10,456 bases of DNA, from positions 1 through 10,456 of the forward strand of contig CAMTPD010000021.1 in assembly GCA_947074265.1 (NCBI GenBank). The letters are read 5' to 3'. The DNA is from an uncultured Porphyromonadaceae bacterium. Lineage in GTDB: Bacteria; Bacteroidota; Bacteroidia; Bacteroidales; CAMTPD01. Of the stretch, positions 1 through 6,216 are shown one piece after another; position 1 is the stretch's first letter, and each line of letters begins with the position of its first letter. Both the position numbers and the translations under genes were made by a program. Under the pieces are notes generated by a model that was given only the letters and a program-made list of their open reading frames with translations, was not told the DNA's origin and ran no database searches.

Positions 1-257
1 GCCGGATTTGTATTTACCATACCACGAAGGTATAATTTACCGTCCTTCACTTCATAAAGAGAATCCCCATCAGACATGTGTCTATCCCAATCTGAACCTC
101 CACGAGGAATTTTAGACCACTTCGAAGCATCTAGCTCCGTACCATTAAAATCATCTTGCCATGTTAATTGCCATACCGGCTCTTGCTTTTGCGAACAAGA
201 AATTAGACCTGTAAACAATAAAACGGCCATCGCCATTAATTTTCCAACTTGTTTCAT
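1..257 (-). CDS. Glycoside hydrolase family 16-like lipoprotein, 3' part cut off by the window edge
   Basis: I translated this from the ATG at 255-257 leftward; 85 codons are open to the window edge and the rest of the gene lies outside. Residues 1-20 form a lipoprotein signal peptide (MKQVGK, then a hydrophobic run) ending in the lipobox LISC, so Cys21 would be lipidated after signal peptidase II cleavage and the protein anchored in the envelope. From about residue 29 the sequence reads WQLTWQDDFNGTELDASKW, the usual opening of the concanavalin-A-like GH16 fold (laminarinases, agarases, other endo-beta-glucanases: a DxFNGxxLDxxKW pattern). A DSLYEVKDGKLYLRG segment fits the next beta strands. 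The catalytic ExDxxE motif would lie beyond the window, so neither activity nor substrate can be read here. The gene follows the acyl-CoA dehydrogenase operon on the same strand but is separated from it by a terminator. It could be a non-catalytic relative of GH16. Confidence 0.75.
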   Translation of the reverse strand, partial: MKQVGKLMAMAVLLFTGLISCSQKQEPVWQLTWQDDFNGTELDASKWSKIPRGGSDWDRHMSDGDSLYEVKDGKLYLRGMVNTNP

Positions 258-295
258 GGTGTTTTGTTTAGTTTTTAAATGCAATAAAAGAACTA

Positions 296-303
296 CAAAT
301 TTA
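296..303 (-). promoter_or_regulatory. Candidate -7 box for the GH16-like gene
   Basis: On the minus strand this reads TAAATTTG, an exact match to the Bacteroides -7 consensus TAnnTTTG, about 39 bases upstream of the GH16-like ATG. No clear TTTG -33 element lies 19-22 bases further up; that position falls inside the terminator hairpin of the preceding operon. The call rests on the -7 box and on the need for a promoter after the terminator. Confidence 0.35.
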
Positions 304-304
304 C

Positions 305-352
305 AAAAAAACTCTGTTTGCCATCATACATTTGTATGAAGCAAACAGAGTT
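305..352 (-). terminator. Rho-independent terminator of the etfBA-acyl-CoA dehydrogenase operon
   Basis: A perfect 12-bp inverted repeat (AACTCTGTTTGC at 310-321, GCAAACAGAGTT at 341-352) encloses a second 7-bp one (TCATACA at 324-330, TGTATGA at 333-339). Read on the minus strand, the stem is followed at once by seven T residues (311-305). It begins 24 bases after the acyl-CoA dehydrogenase stop codon, where an operon terminator is expected. Confidence 0.88.
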
Positions 353-375
353 CATATATAAATCACACAATGAAA

Positions 376-2085
376 TTACTTTTCAAACTTGTAAAAGCCT
401 AAATCCTCTTGTTGAAAGTTATCAATAAAAATCTTCATCTTAGCAATTTCCGCCTCAGCATAATTTAGATACACTTCGGTAGAACGACGAAAGACTTCAT
501 TTCTACTAGTATCTTGTAGCAATAAGAAACTCATAATAATATGACCTGCCATCTCCACCATTCGGCGAGCTTGAAAATCGATATATTCATTATCTTTTGT
601 TTCAATCACTTTGGCTACTGTTTGCTCATAGATTGCAGTCAACGCAACAAGACGTTTCTTTATAGATTCAAGTTCAGGTTTCACTGCTATCTCAGCATAA
701 GCTTTCATTTGACTAAGATATGTACCGGTAGTTACGTGTCTAATTGCAGCTACAACTTGCAATTGCGTTGTACCCTCGTAGATATTCGTAATACGAGCAT
801 CTCGGTAAATACGCTCACACGCATAATCTTTCATAAAGCCTGATCCACCATGAATTTGAACTGCATCGTATGCATTTTGATTAGCATATTCAGTCGTCAT
901 AGCTTTTCCCAACGGTGTATATGCATCTGCCAAACGGCCAAAAGCTTTTTGCTCTGCTCGTTCTTCAGGTGTAAGTTTTCTTTCTTTCGAGATATCATCC
1001 AGAGCTTTGTATATATCAACAAAGCGAGCAGTCTCATAAAGCATTGCACGAGAAGCATCCGCTTTAGCACGCATCACTGCTAGCATCTCATACACAGCAG
1101 GAAATTCAATAATTGCTTTACCAAACTGACGACGCTCTTTAGCATACGACTCACCTTCACGGTATGCAGCCTCTGAAAGACCTACAGCTTGTGCCATGAT
1201 ACCCAAACGCGCACCATTCATCAAAGCCATTACATATTTAATCAAACCAAGTTTGCGATCACCGCACAACTCAGCTTTCGCGTTCTTGAATACAAGTTCA
1301 CATGTTGGAGAACCTTTAATCCCCATCTTATTTTCGATACGACGTACATCAACACCTCCGTTTTGTTTATCGTAAATAAACATAGACAAGCCGCGACCGT
1401 CTTTCGTACCCTCTTCAGATCTTGCCAACACCAAGTGAATATCAGCATCTCCATTTGTAATAAAGCGCTTCACTCCATTTAGATACCAGCAGTTGTCTTT
1501 CTCACAAAAGCTTGCTTTCAACATTACTGATTGCAAGTCCGATCCCGCATCCGGCTCGGTAAGGTCCATCGACATGGTTTCTCCGGCACACACACGTGGA
1601 ATGTATTTTTGACGTTGCTCTTCGCTACCAAACTCATACAACGTTTCGGCACAATCCTGCAATCCCCATAAGTTTTCAAAGCCGGCATCAGCCCTACTCA
1701 CCATATCGGCAGCCATGATATACGGAACCACCGGAAAGTTCAATCCGTTGTATCGACGAGGCATATTTATCCCCATCAAACCCGCTTTTACGGTAGCATC
1801 CAAATTTTCTTTGGTACCCGCAGCATAGATAACACGTCCGTTTTCCACTCTCGGGCCTTCATGGTCTACACCTTCAGCATTTGGCGCAACGATATCGCCG
1901 CATATTTCACCTACAATTTCAAGTACCTTTTCGTAACTATCCATTGCATCTTCATAATCAAAAGGAGCATAATCAAACTCGTCTTTATCAGCAAAATTAC
2001 GTTCGCGCAAAGCTACGATACGTTTCATCAACGGATGATGCAAATGATGCTTTATCGAAAGATTATCTGTATAAAAATTAGCCAT
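376..2085 (-). CDS. Acyl-CoA dehydrogenase (FAD flavoenzyme), 569 aa
   Basis: Cytoplasmic FAD enzyme that would introduce an alpha-beta double bond into an acyl-CoA (or run in reverse on an enoyl-CoA), exchanging electrons with the Etf encoded just upstream. Both family signatures are visible: LTEPDAGSD at residues 175-183 and a QxxGGxGF...R...D pattern at 410-429. The catalytic base is expected at Glu437, in the IYEGTTQLQ motif typical of medium/short-chain and butyryl-CoA dehydrogenases. At 569 residues it is much longer than classical 380-residue enzymes; the extra length is a C-terminal helical extension after about residue 450, as in other long members of the family. The start ATG lies one base after the etfA stop (TAAGATG), so translational coupling is likely. 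Third gene of the operon, followed by a strong terminator. Chain-length specificity cannot be read from sequence alone. Confidence 0.93.
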   Translation of the reverse strand: MANFYTDNLSIKHHLHHPLMKRIVALRERNFADKDEFDYAPFDYEDAMDSYEKVLEIVGEICGDIVAPNAEGVDHEGPRVENGRVIYAAGTKENLDATVKAGLMGINMPRRYNGLNFPVVPYIMAADMVSRADAGFENLWGLQDCAETLYEFGSEEQRQKYIPRVCAGETMSMDLTEPDAGSDLQSVMLKASFCEKDNCWYLNGVKRFITNGDADIHLVLARSEEGTKDGRGLSMFIYDKQNGGVDVRRIENKMGIKGSPTCELVFKNAKAELCGDRKLGLIKYVMALMNGARLGIMAQAVGLSEAAYREGESYAKERRQFGKAIIEFPAVYEMLAVMRAKADASRAMLYETARFVDIYKALDDISKERKLTPEERAEQKAFGRLADAYTPLGKAMTTEYANQNAYDAVQIHGGSGFMKDYACERIYRDARITNIYEGTTQLQVVAAIRHVTTGTYLSQMKAYAEIAVKPELESIKKRLVALTAIYEQTVAKVIETKDNEYIDFQARRMVEMAGHIIMSFLLLQDTSRNEVFRRSTEVYLNYAEAEIAKMKIFIDNFQQEDLGFYKFEK

Positions 2086-2086
2086 C

Positions 2087-3118
2087 TTACTTACTGTTTT
2101 TCTTGTAATACTTAATCATTTTCGGGATCACTTCTTCTACAGTTCCGGTAATCACGTAGTCTGCAATTGTATTGATCGGTGCCATCGGATCATTATTTAC
2201 AGAAATAATAATTGAGGACTCCTGCATTCCGGCAATATGCTGTATTTGACCTGAAATACCACATGCGATATACAATTTAGGACGCACTGTTACACCAGTT
2301 TGTCCGATTTGACGTTCGTGCTCTGCAAAACCTGCATCAACAGCTGCACGAGAAGCACCAACTTCACCACCAATTGTTGCTGCAAGTTCCTGCAATAATC
2401 CAAAATTCTCTTTCGAACCAACACCATAACCGCCTGCTACAACAATTTGAGCACCTTTTATATTACATTTCGACTTTTCAATGTGTCGATCCAAAACAGT
2501 AATAGCAAAATCCTCTTCTGTTACATATTCGCTAACGTTGTGGCATACCACTTCGCCGATATGTTGATCAGAGAAAACCTCTTTCTTCATTACCCCTTCA
2601 CGCACAGTTGCCATCTGAGGACGACACTCCGGGTTGATAATTGTCGCAACAATGTTACCACCAAAAGCCGGACGAATTTGATAAAGAAGGTCTTTATATA
2701 TTTTGTTTTCTTTTTTCTCTTCATGGTCGCCAATTTCAAGAGAAGTACAATCGGCTGTAAGTCCGCTACCTAAAGCAGAAGACACACGCGGTCCAAGATC
2801 ACGACCAATACATGTAGCACCCATTAATGCTATTTGAGGAGCTTCTTTTTGGAACAATTTTACTAAGATTGTTGTATGTGGCAAAGAAGTATAGGTTGCC
2901 AAACGCTCATCGTCAAAGATATGAATCTTATCAACACCATAAGGAAATACTTGTTTTTCCACTCCTGAAAGATGAGATCCGATTGCTATCGCTTCCAGTT
3001 TACAGCCAAGTTGCTGAGCCAACGACTTACCTTTGGTCAAAAGCTCTAAACTAACATCAGCCACAATTCCGTCTTCAATCTCGCAGTATACAAAAAGGTT
3101 ATTCATTTTCATAATCAT
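2087..3118 (-). CDS. etfA: Electron transfer flavoprotein alpha subunit
   Basis: FAD-binding alpha subunit of the heterodimeric electron transfer flavoprotein. The N-terminal half carries GATCIGRDLGPR and SGLTADCT (about residues 100-124). The C-terminal FAD domain has GAQIVVAGGYGVGS (222-235), GASRAAVDAG (254-263), QIGQTG (270-275) and the EtfA signature LYIACGISGQIQHIAGM (282-298), all intact. Length (343 aa) is normal for a form without an added ferredoxin domain. In-frame ATGs occur at codons 1, 3 and 5; homologues usually begin MNNLFVY-like, so the real start may be codon 5 (3104-3106) rather than the first ATG at 3118. The gene lies 11 bases after etfB and ends one base before the acyl-CoA dehydrogenase ATG, so the three are surely co-transcribed. 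The GRDLxPR/GLTADCT segment resembles the clostridial Etf class rather than the mitochondrial one. Confidence 0.95.
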   Translation of the reverse strand: MIMKMNNLFVYCEIEDGIVADVSLELLTKGKSLAQQLGCKLEAIAIGSHLSGVEKQVFPYGVDKIHIFDDERLATYTSLPHTTILVKLFQKEAPQIALMGATCIGRDLGPRVSSALGSGLTADCTSLEIGDHEEKKENKIYKDLLYQIRPAFGGNIVATIINPECRPQMATVREGVMKKEVFSDQHIGEVVCHNVSEYVTEEDFAITVLDRHIEKSKCNIKGAQIVVAGGYGVGSKENFGLLQELAATIGGEVGASRAAVDAGFAEHERQIGQTGVTVRPKLYIACGISGQIQHIAGMQESSIIISVNNDPMAPINTIADYVITGTVEEVIPKMIKYYKKNSK

Positions 3119-3129
3119 TAAAGGTTAGC

Positions 3130-4002
3130 TTAACCAATTGTATGGTTTTCGATTAACTCTTTCATCAAGCCATTGATATCATCATCGGTAGGTTCTACGC
3201 TTCTATGTTCTTTCGCTTGAAATACAACATTCTCAATTTTCTTCACCTTTGTAGGTGAGCCCGACAATCCGCACTGCACAACATCAGCACTTACGTCAGC
3301 TACACTCCACTCAGGAAGATTCAAATACGGACGAGCACTAAATAACTCTGTATAGTCTGTGTCATCAGCCTGACGCTCAGTCACCGTTTTTGCATGCTTA
3401 TACTTTTGAATTAAGCGTGCGTTACGCGGACGGCAAGCCGGAGCAGATCCGTTTACGGTTACCACCAAAGGCATTGCACCCTCTACCACTTCGACACCTC
3501 TTTCTAGTCTTCGCTTGATTTTTATCAAACCATTTGCTGCACCTAAGATATCTTCTGCATATGTAACTTGTGGAATATTTAGTTTCTCTGCTACTTGTGG
3601 TCCTACTTGATCTGTATCTCCGTCAATAGCCTGACGACCACATACAATTAGGTCAAAATCACCTATTTTCTCAATAGCTTTAGATAAAGCATACGATGTT
3701 GCCAATGTATCGGCTCCCGCAAAGGCTCTATCTGTAAGTAAATATCCATTATCTGCACCTCTGAACAAGCCTTCGCGTATTACGTCGGCAGCTCTCGAAG
3801 GTCCCATAGTAAGAAGAGTAATGGTTGATCCAGGATATTTATCTTTCAAACGCAATGCCTGTTCTAGGGCATTTAAATCCTCCGGATTAAAGATTGCAGG
3901 TAGTGCCGCTCTGTTTACGGTTCCGTCCGCCTTCATCGCATCTTTACCTACGTTACGAGTATCCGGAACTTGTTTAGCTAAAACTATAATTCTTAAACTC
4001 AT
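3130..4002 (-). CDS. etfB: Electron transfer flavoprotein beta subunit
   Basis: Beta subunit of the Etf heterodimer. The N-terminus SLRIIVLAKQVPDT is characteristic of EtfB. The nucleotide/flavin-binding loops GADTLATSYAL (96-106) and CGRQAIDGDTDQVGP (121-135) are present, followed by the EtfB signature region RRLERGVEVVEGAMPLVVTV. In my knowledge of the family, the GRQAIDGDTxQVGP form is typical of anaerobe Etfs that bind a second FAD in EtfB, whereas mitochondrial-type EtfB binds AMP and has a different loop (GKQAIDDD...). The length, 290 aa, is slightly longer than the usual 250-265. It is the first gene of the operon: a TATATTTG box lies about 106 bases upstream, and etfA follows after 11 bases. 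A role in electron exchange between NADH, ferredoxin and the acyl-CoA dehydrogenase is inferred, not shown. Confidence 0.95.
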   Translation of the reverse strand: MSLRIIVLAKQVPDTRNVGKDAMKADGTVNRAALPAIFNPEDLNALEQALRLKDKYPGSTITLLTMGPSRAADVIREGLFRGADNGYLLTDRAFAGADTLATSYALSKAIEKIGDFDLIVCGRQAIDGDTDQVGPQVAEKLNIPQVTYAEDILGAANGLIKIKRRLERGVEVVEGAMPLVVTVNGSAPACRPRNARLIQKYKHAKTVTERQADDTDYTELFSARPYLNLPEWSVADVSADVVQCGLSGSPTKVKKIENVVFQAKEHRSVEPTDDDINGLMKELIENHTIG

Positions 4003-4107
4003 TATTAAAGGGTATTAGATTATAGAAATTGTAAAAGGATCTGAAATACGTGGTACTAGTCTATGTGAGTAGTTTTTCATCAGCATCGGTTTACATTCTT
4101 ATTATCA

Positions 4108-4137
4108 CAAATATAAGAAAAGCATGAAACAAACAAG
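4108..4137 (-). promoter_or_regulatory. Promoter of the etfB-etfA-acyl-CoA dehydrogenase operon
   Basis: On the minus strand, 4115-4108 reads TATATTTG, an exact TAnnTTTG -7 box. A TTG (4136-4134, within CTTG) lies 18 bases further upstream as a possible -33 element; a better TTTG (4133-4130) is only 14 bases away. Transcription would start near 4102, giving a leader of about 100 bases before etfB. The site sits between the tpx terminator and etfB, where an operon promoter is expected. Confidence 0.5.
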
Positions 4138-4175
4138 CATTAATCTCAAAAAATTAATTTATGTAACGTATATAT

Positions 4176-4212
4176 AAAAAAAAGGAACCGCGGGATTCAC
4201 ATCCGGCGGCCC
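4176..4212 (-). terminator. Rho-independent terminator of tpx
   Basis: On the minus strand a GC-rich stem (CCGCCGGAT at 4209-4201, ATCCCGCGG at 4196-4188, one C/C mismatch, loop GTGA) can be extended by two G-U pairs and one C-G pair. A short TTCC is followed by eight T residues (4183-4176). It lies about 40 bases downstream of the tpx stop codon and stands out in an otherwise AT-rich spacer. Confidence 0.8.
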
Positions 4213-4252
4213 TAACACTAACCCTTAACTTTAACCAATGAAAAACAATAAT

Positions 4253-4753
4253 CTATTTCAAAGTTGCTATCACAGCTTCATAGTTCGGTTCTTGTACAAT
4301 TTCTGGTACAAGTTCTTCGTAAAGAATTTTGCCGTTTTCATCAAGAACGACTACCGCTCTAGCGTAGAGTCCTCTCAATGGTCCATCAGCAATACCGAGC
4401 CCATATTTTTCTTCAAGGCAATTACATCTAAACCCTGACAAAGGAATTACATTTTTGATTCCTTCTACGGTACAGAATCGAGCCTGAGCAAAAGGAAGAT
4501 CCTTTGATATTGCCAACACTACTGTATTTGGCATTTTGGATACTGCCTCATTAAACTTACGAACTGAAGTTGCACATACATCTGTATCCAAACTTGGGAA
4601 GATGTTCATTACTACTCTCTTGCCTCGTAAATCCGACAACGCAAGTTCACTTAAATCAGCTTTAACAAGCTTTACATCAGGAGCTTCTGTGCCAACCTTT
4701 GGCATATTACCTGTTGTATTGATTTCGTTTCCTTTTAATGTTATCTTTGCCAT
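4253..4753 (-). CDS. tpx: Thiol peroxidase (Tpx, atypical 2-Cys peroxiredoxin)
   Basis: Reduces hydrogen peroxide and alkyl hydroperoxides using thioredoxin-derived electrons, protecting an anaerobe during oxygen exposure. The 166-aa length is normal for Tpx. The peroxidatic cysteine is Cys60 in SLDTDVCATSVRKFN and the resolving cysteine is Cys94 in DLPFAQARFCTVEG, the standard Tpx pair; Arg in the later RAVVVLDENG segment is also as expected. Two further cysteines form CNC at 110-112, where the Escherichia coli enzyme has none. No signal peptide is seen, so the protein is cytoplasmic. The gene is monocistronic: it has its own terminator and is divergent from rmuC, with 145 bases between the start codons. 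I could not find a convincing -7 box for it, so regulation (for example by OxyR) is not visible here. Confidence 0.95.
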   Translation of the reverse strand: MAKITLKGNEINTTGNMPKVGTEAPDVKLVKADLSELALSDLRGKRVVMNIFPSLDTDVCATSVRKFNEAVSKMPNTVVLAISKDLPFAQARFCTVEGIKNVIPLSGFRCNCLEEKYGLGIADGPLRGLYARAVVVLDENGKILYEELVPEIVQEPNYEAVIATLK

Positions 4754-4782
4754 TTTATTCGATTCGTTTATTTTTAATCGCC

Positions 4783-4816
4783 TTTGTACTTATAAAACCG
4801 TATACGTTTAATTTTG
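4783..4816 (+). promoter_or_regulatory. Promoter of rmuC
   Basis: A -33 element TTTG at 4783-4786 and a -7 box TAATTTTG at 4809-4816 (exact TAnnTTTG) are separated by 22 bases, close to the Bacteroides spacing. Transcription would start near 4822, about 77 bases before the rmuC ATG. A short inverted repeat (TTCTTG 4817-4822, CAAGAA 4840-4845) lies at the presumed start of the leader. Confidence 0.5.
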
Positions 4817-4898
4817 TTCTTGGATAAGTGATTTTTTTTCAAGAAAAATACATGAACAATGTACCGGCATTCTAAAACCTATTAATACAAACAACAAT

Positions 4899-6167
4899 AT
4901 GACAGATGCTCTTTTAATAGCTAACCTAGTAGCTATCTGCTTTTTAATACTCAAATCAACCCGCCAATCATCGGGAAGTAATGACATAAAAAGAGAACTG
5001 GAAGATTTAAAAAAATATTTCGAAATTTCTTTCGAACGAATTGAACGAAACTTCCGCGAAGACTTCAAAATGAACCGAGACGAGTCGAGACACATTGCAA
5101 AAGAGAGTCGAGACACCCTTTCTTTTACAATGAAAGAGTTTACAAACACCTTCGAAAGAAGCATCGAAACCCTTACCAGACTTCAAAAAGAACAGTTCTT
5201 GATTCAGGAGAACCGTCAAAACCGCCTCATAGACAATACAGAGAAGCGACTTGATGAAATCAAAGTAACCGTAGATGAGAAACTTCAGAAAACACTCAAC
5301 GAACGCATCGGTCAATCGTTCCGCATGGTAACCGAGCAATTGGAAAGCGTGCAAAAAGGATTGGGCGAAATGCAAACCCTAGCTCAAGATGTAGGTGGTC
5401 TTAAACGCGTATTAAGTAATGTAAAGACGCGTGGTAATATTGGCGAGATACAATTAAGTATGCTATTGGAGCAAATTCTCGCACCCGATCAGTACGAGGC
5501 AAACGTCAAAACCAATAAAAACTCCAACGACTTAGTTGAGTTTGCCGTAAAACTTCCCGGAAAAGACGATCACACTTCTCATGTGTATCTACCGATCGAC
5601 GCAAAGTTCCCGAAAGACGTATACGAGCAGTTGCTCAATGCTTATGACACGGGCGAACAAAGCATGATCGACGCAGCATCTCGCCAAATGGAGCAAACCA
5701 TTAAGAAGATGGCAAAAGACATTTCCGACAAATACCTTGCCCCTCCTTATACTACTGATTTCGGTATTATGTTTCTTCCGTTCGAAGGCATCTATGCCGA
5801 AGTAGTTCGTCGCTCTGCCCTACTCGAAGATTTGCAACGCAATTATAAAGTAGTCGTAACCGGTCCTACTACCCTCGCCGCAATATTAAACAGTCTTCAA
5901 ATGGGATTCCGCACATTAGCCATTCAAAAACACTCCAGTGAGGTATGGGCAATACTTGGAGCCGTTAAGAAAGAATTCGACAACTTCGGTGGCATGCTCG
6001 AGAAAGCGCAAAAAAATATCCAGACTGCAAGCGGACAAATAGAAGAAGTACTCGGCAAGCGTACCCGCGCTATTCAACGTCGCCTTAAGTCGGTCGACTC
6101 CCTTTCAGAGAAAGAAGCAAGAGCAATTCTTCCTGAAATTGGCAATTTTGAAGCTGACGATGAATAG
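4899..6167 (+). CDS. rmuC: DNA recombination protein RmuC family, membrane-anchored
   Basis: RmuC proteins limit recombination between short inverted repeats and carry a PD-(D/E)xK-type nuclease fold; their biochemical activity is still poorly defined. Visible here are a hydrophobic N-terminal segment (about residues 4-19, a likely membrane anchor), a long charged helical region predicted as coiled coil (about 28-165, rich in E/K/R/Q), and then the conserved core. The core includes TRGNIGEIQLSMLLEQIL (Glu183), a VEFAVKLPG strand near 213-221 and LPIDAKFP at 231-238 with Asp234 and Lys236, fitting the D/E-x-K centre. The later PFEGIYAEVVRR and VTGPTTLAAILNSL segments are also typical. The full 422 aa is a normal length. 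The N-terminus begins at the ATG that precedes the hydrophobic segment. The next gene follows after 49 bases with no terminator between. Confidence 0.93.
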   Translation: MTDALLIANLVAICFLILKSTRQSSGSNDIKRELEDLKKYFEISFERIERNFREDFKMNRDESRHIAKESRDTLSFTMKEFTNTFERSIETLTRLQKEQFLIQENRQNRLIDNTEKRLDEIKVTVDEKLQKTLNERIGQSFRMVTEQLESVQKGLGEMQTLAQDVGGLKRVLSNVKTRGNIGEIQLSMLLEQILAPDQYEANVKTNKNSNDLVEFAVKLPGKDDHTSHVYLPIDAKFPKDVYEQLLNAYDTGEQSMIDAASRQMEQTIKKMAKDISDKYLAPPYTTDFGIMFLPFEGIYAEVVRRSALLEDLQRNYKVVVTGPTTLAAILNSLQMGFRTLAIQKHSSEVWAILGAVKKEFDNFGGMLEKAQKNIQTASGQIEEVLGKRTRAIQRRLKSVDSLSEKEARAILPEIGNFEADDE

Positions 6168-6216
6168 AATACGAATCTTTCATTTATATTTACGCGTCAC
6201 TTAAATTATACATATT

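Noticed and set aside
76..339. Plus-strand 87-codon open frame over the left end
   Set aside because: It lies antisense to the GH16-like lipoprotein gene and crosses the terminator hairpin; its translation is cysteine-rich with no family resemblance.
4213..4235. Four TAAC units spaced 6-7 bases apart (telomere-like look)
   Set aside because: Too short and degenerate to be a repeat array; it lies in the spacer between the tpx stop and its terminator.
4238..4438. Plus-strand ATG AAA AAC preceded by TTAACTTTAACC, resembling the start of some Bacteroidetes genes
   Set aside because: The frame runs antisense through tpx and stops after 66 codons with no recognisable product; the start-like context is probably chance.
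4808..5164. Minus-strand 118-codon open frame opposite the start of rmuC
   Set aside because: It is the shadow of the rmuC coding sequence and its promoter; the rmuC frame has clear family motifs.
6185..6192. TATATTTA as a promoter for the thioredoxin-like gene
   Set aside because: One mismatch to the -7 consensus and no -33 partner in the 49-base gap; read-through from rmuC is equally likely.
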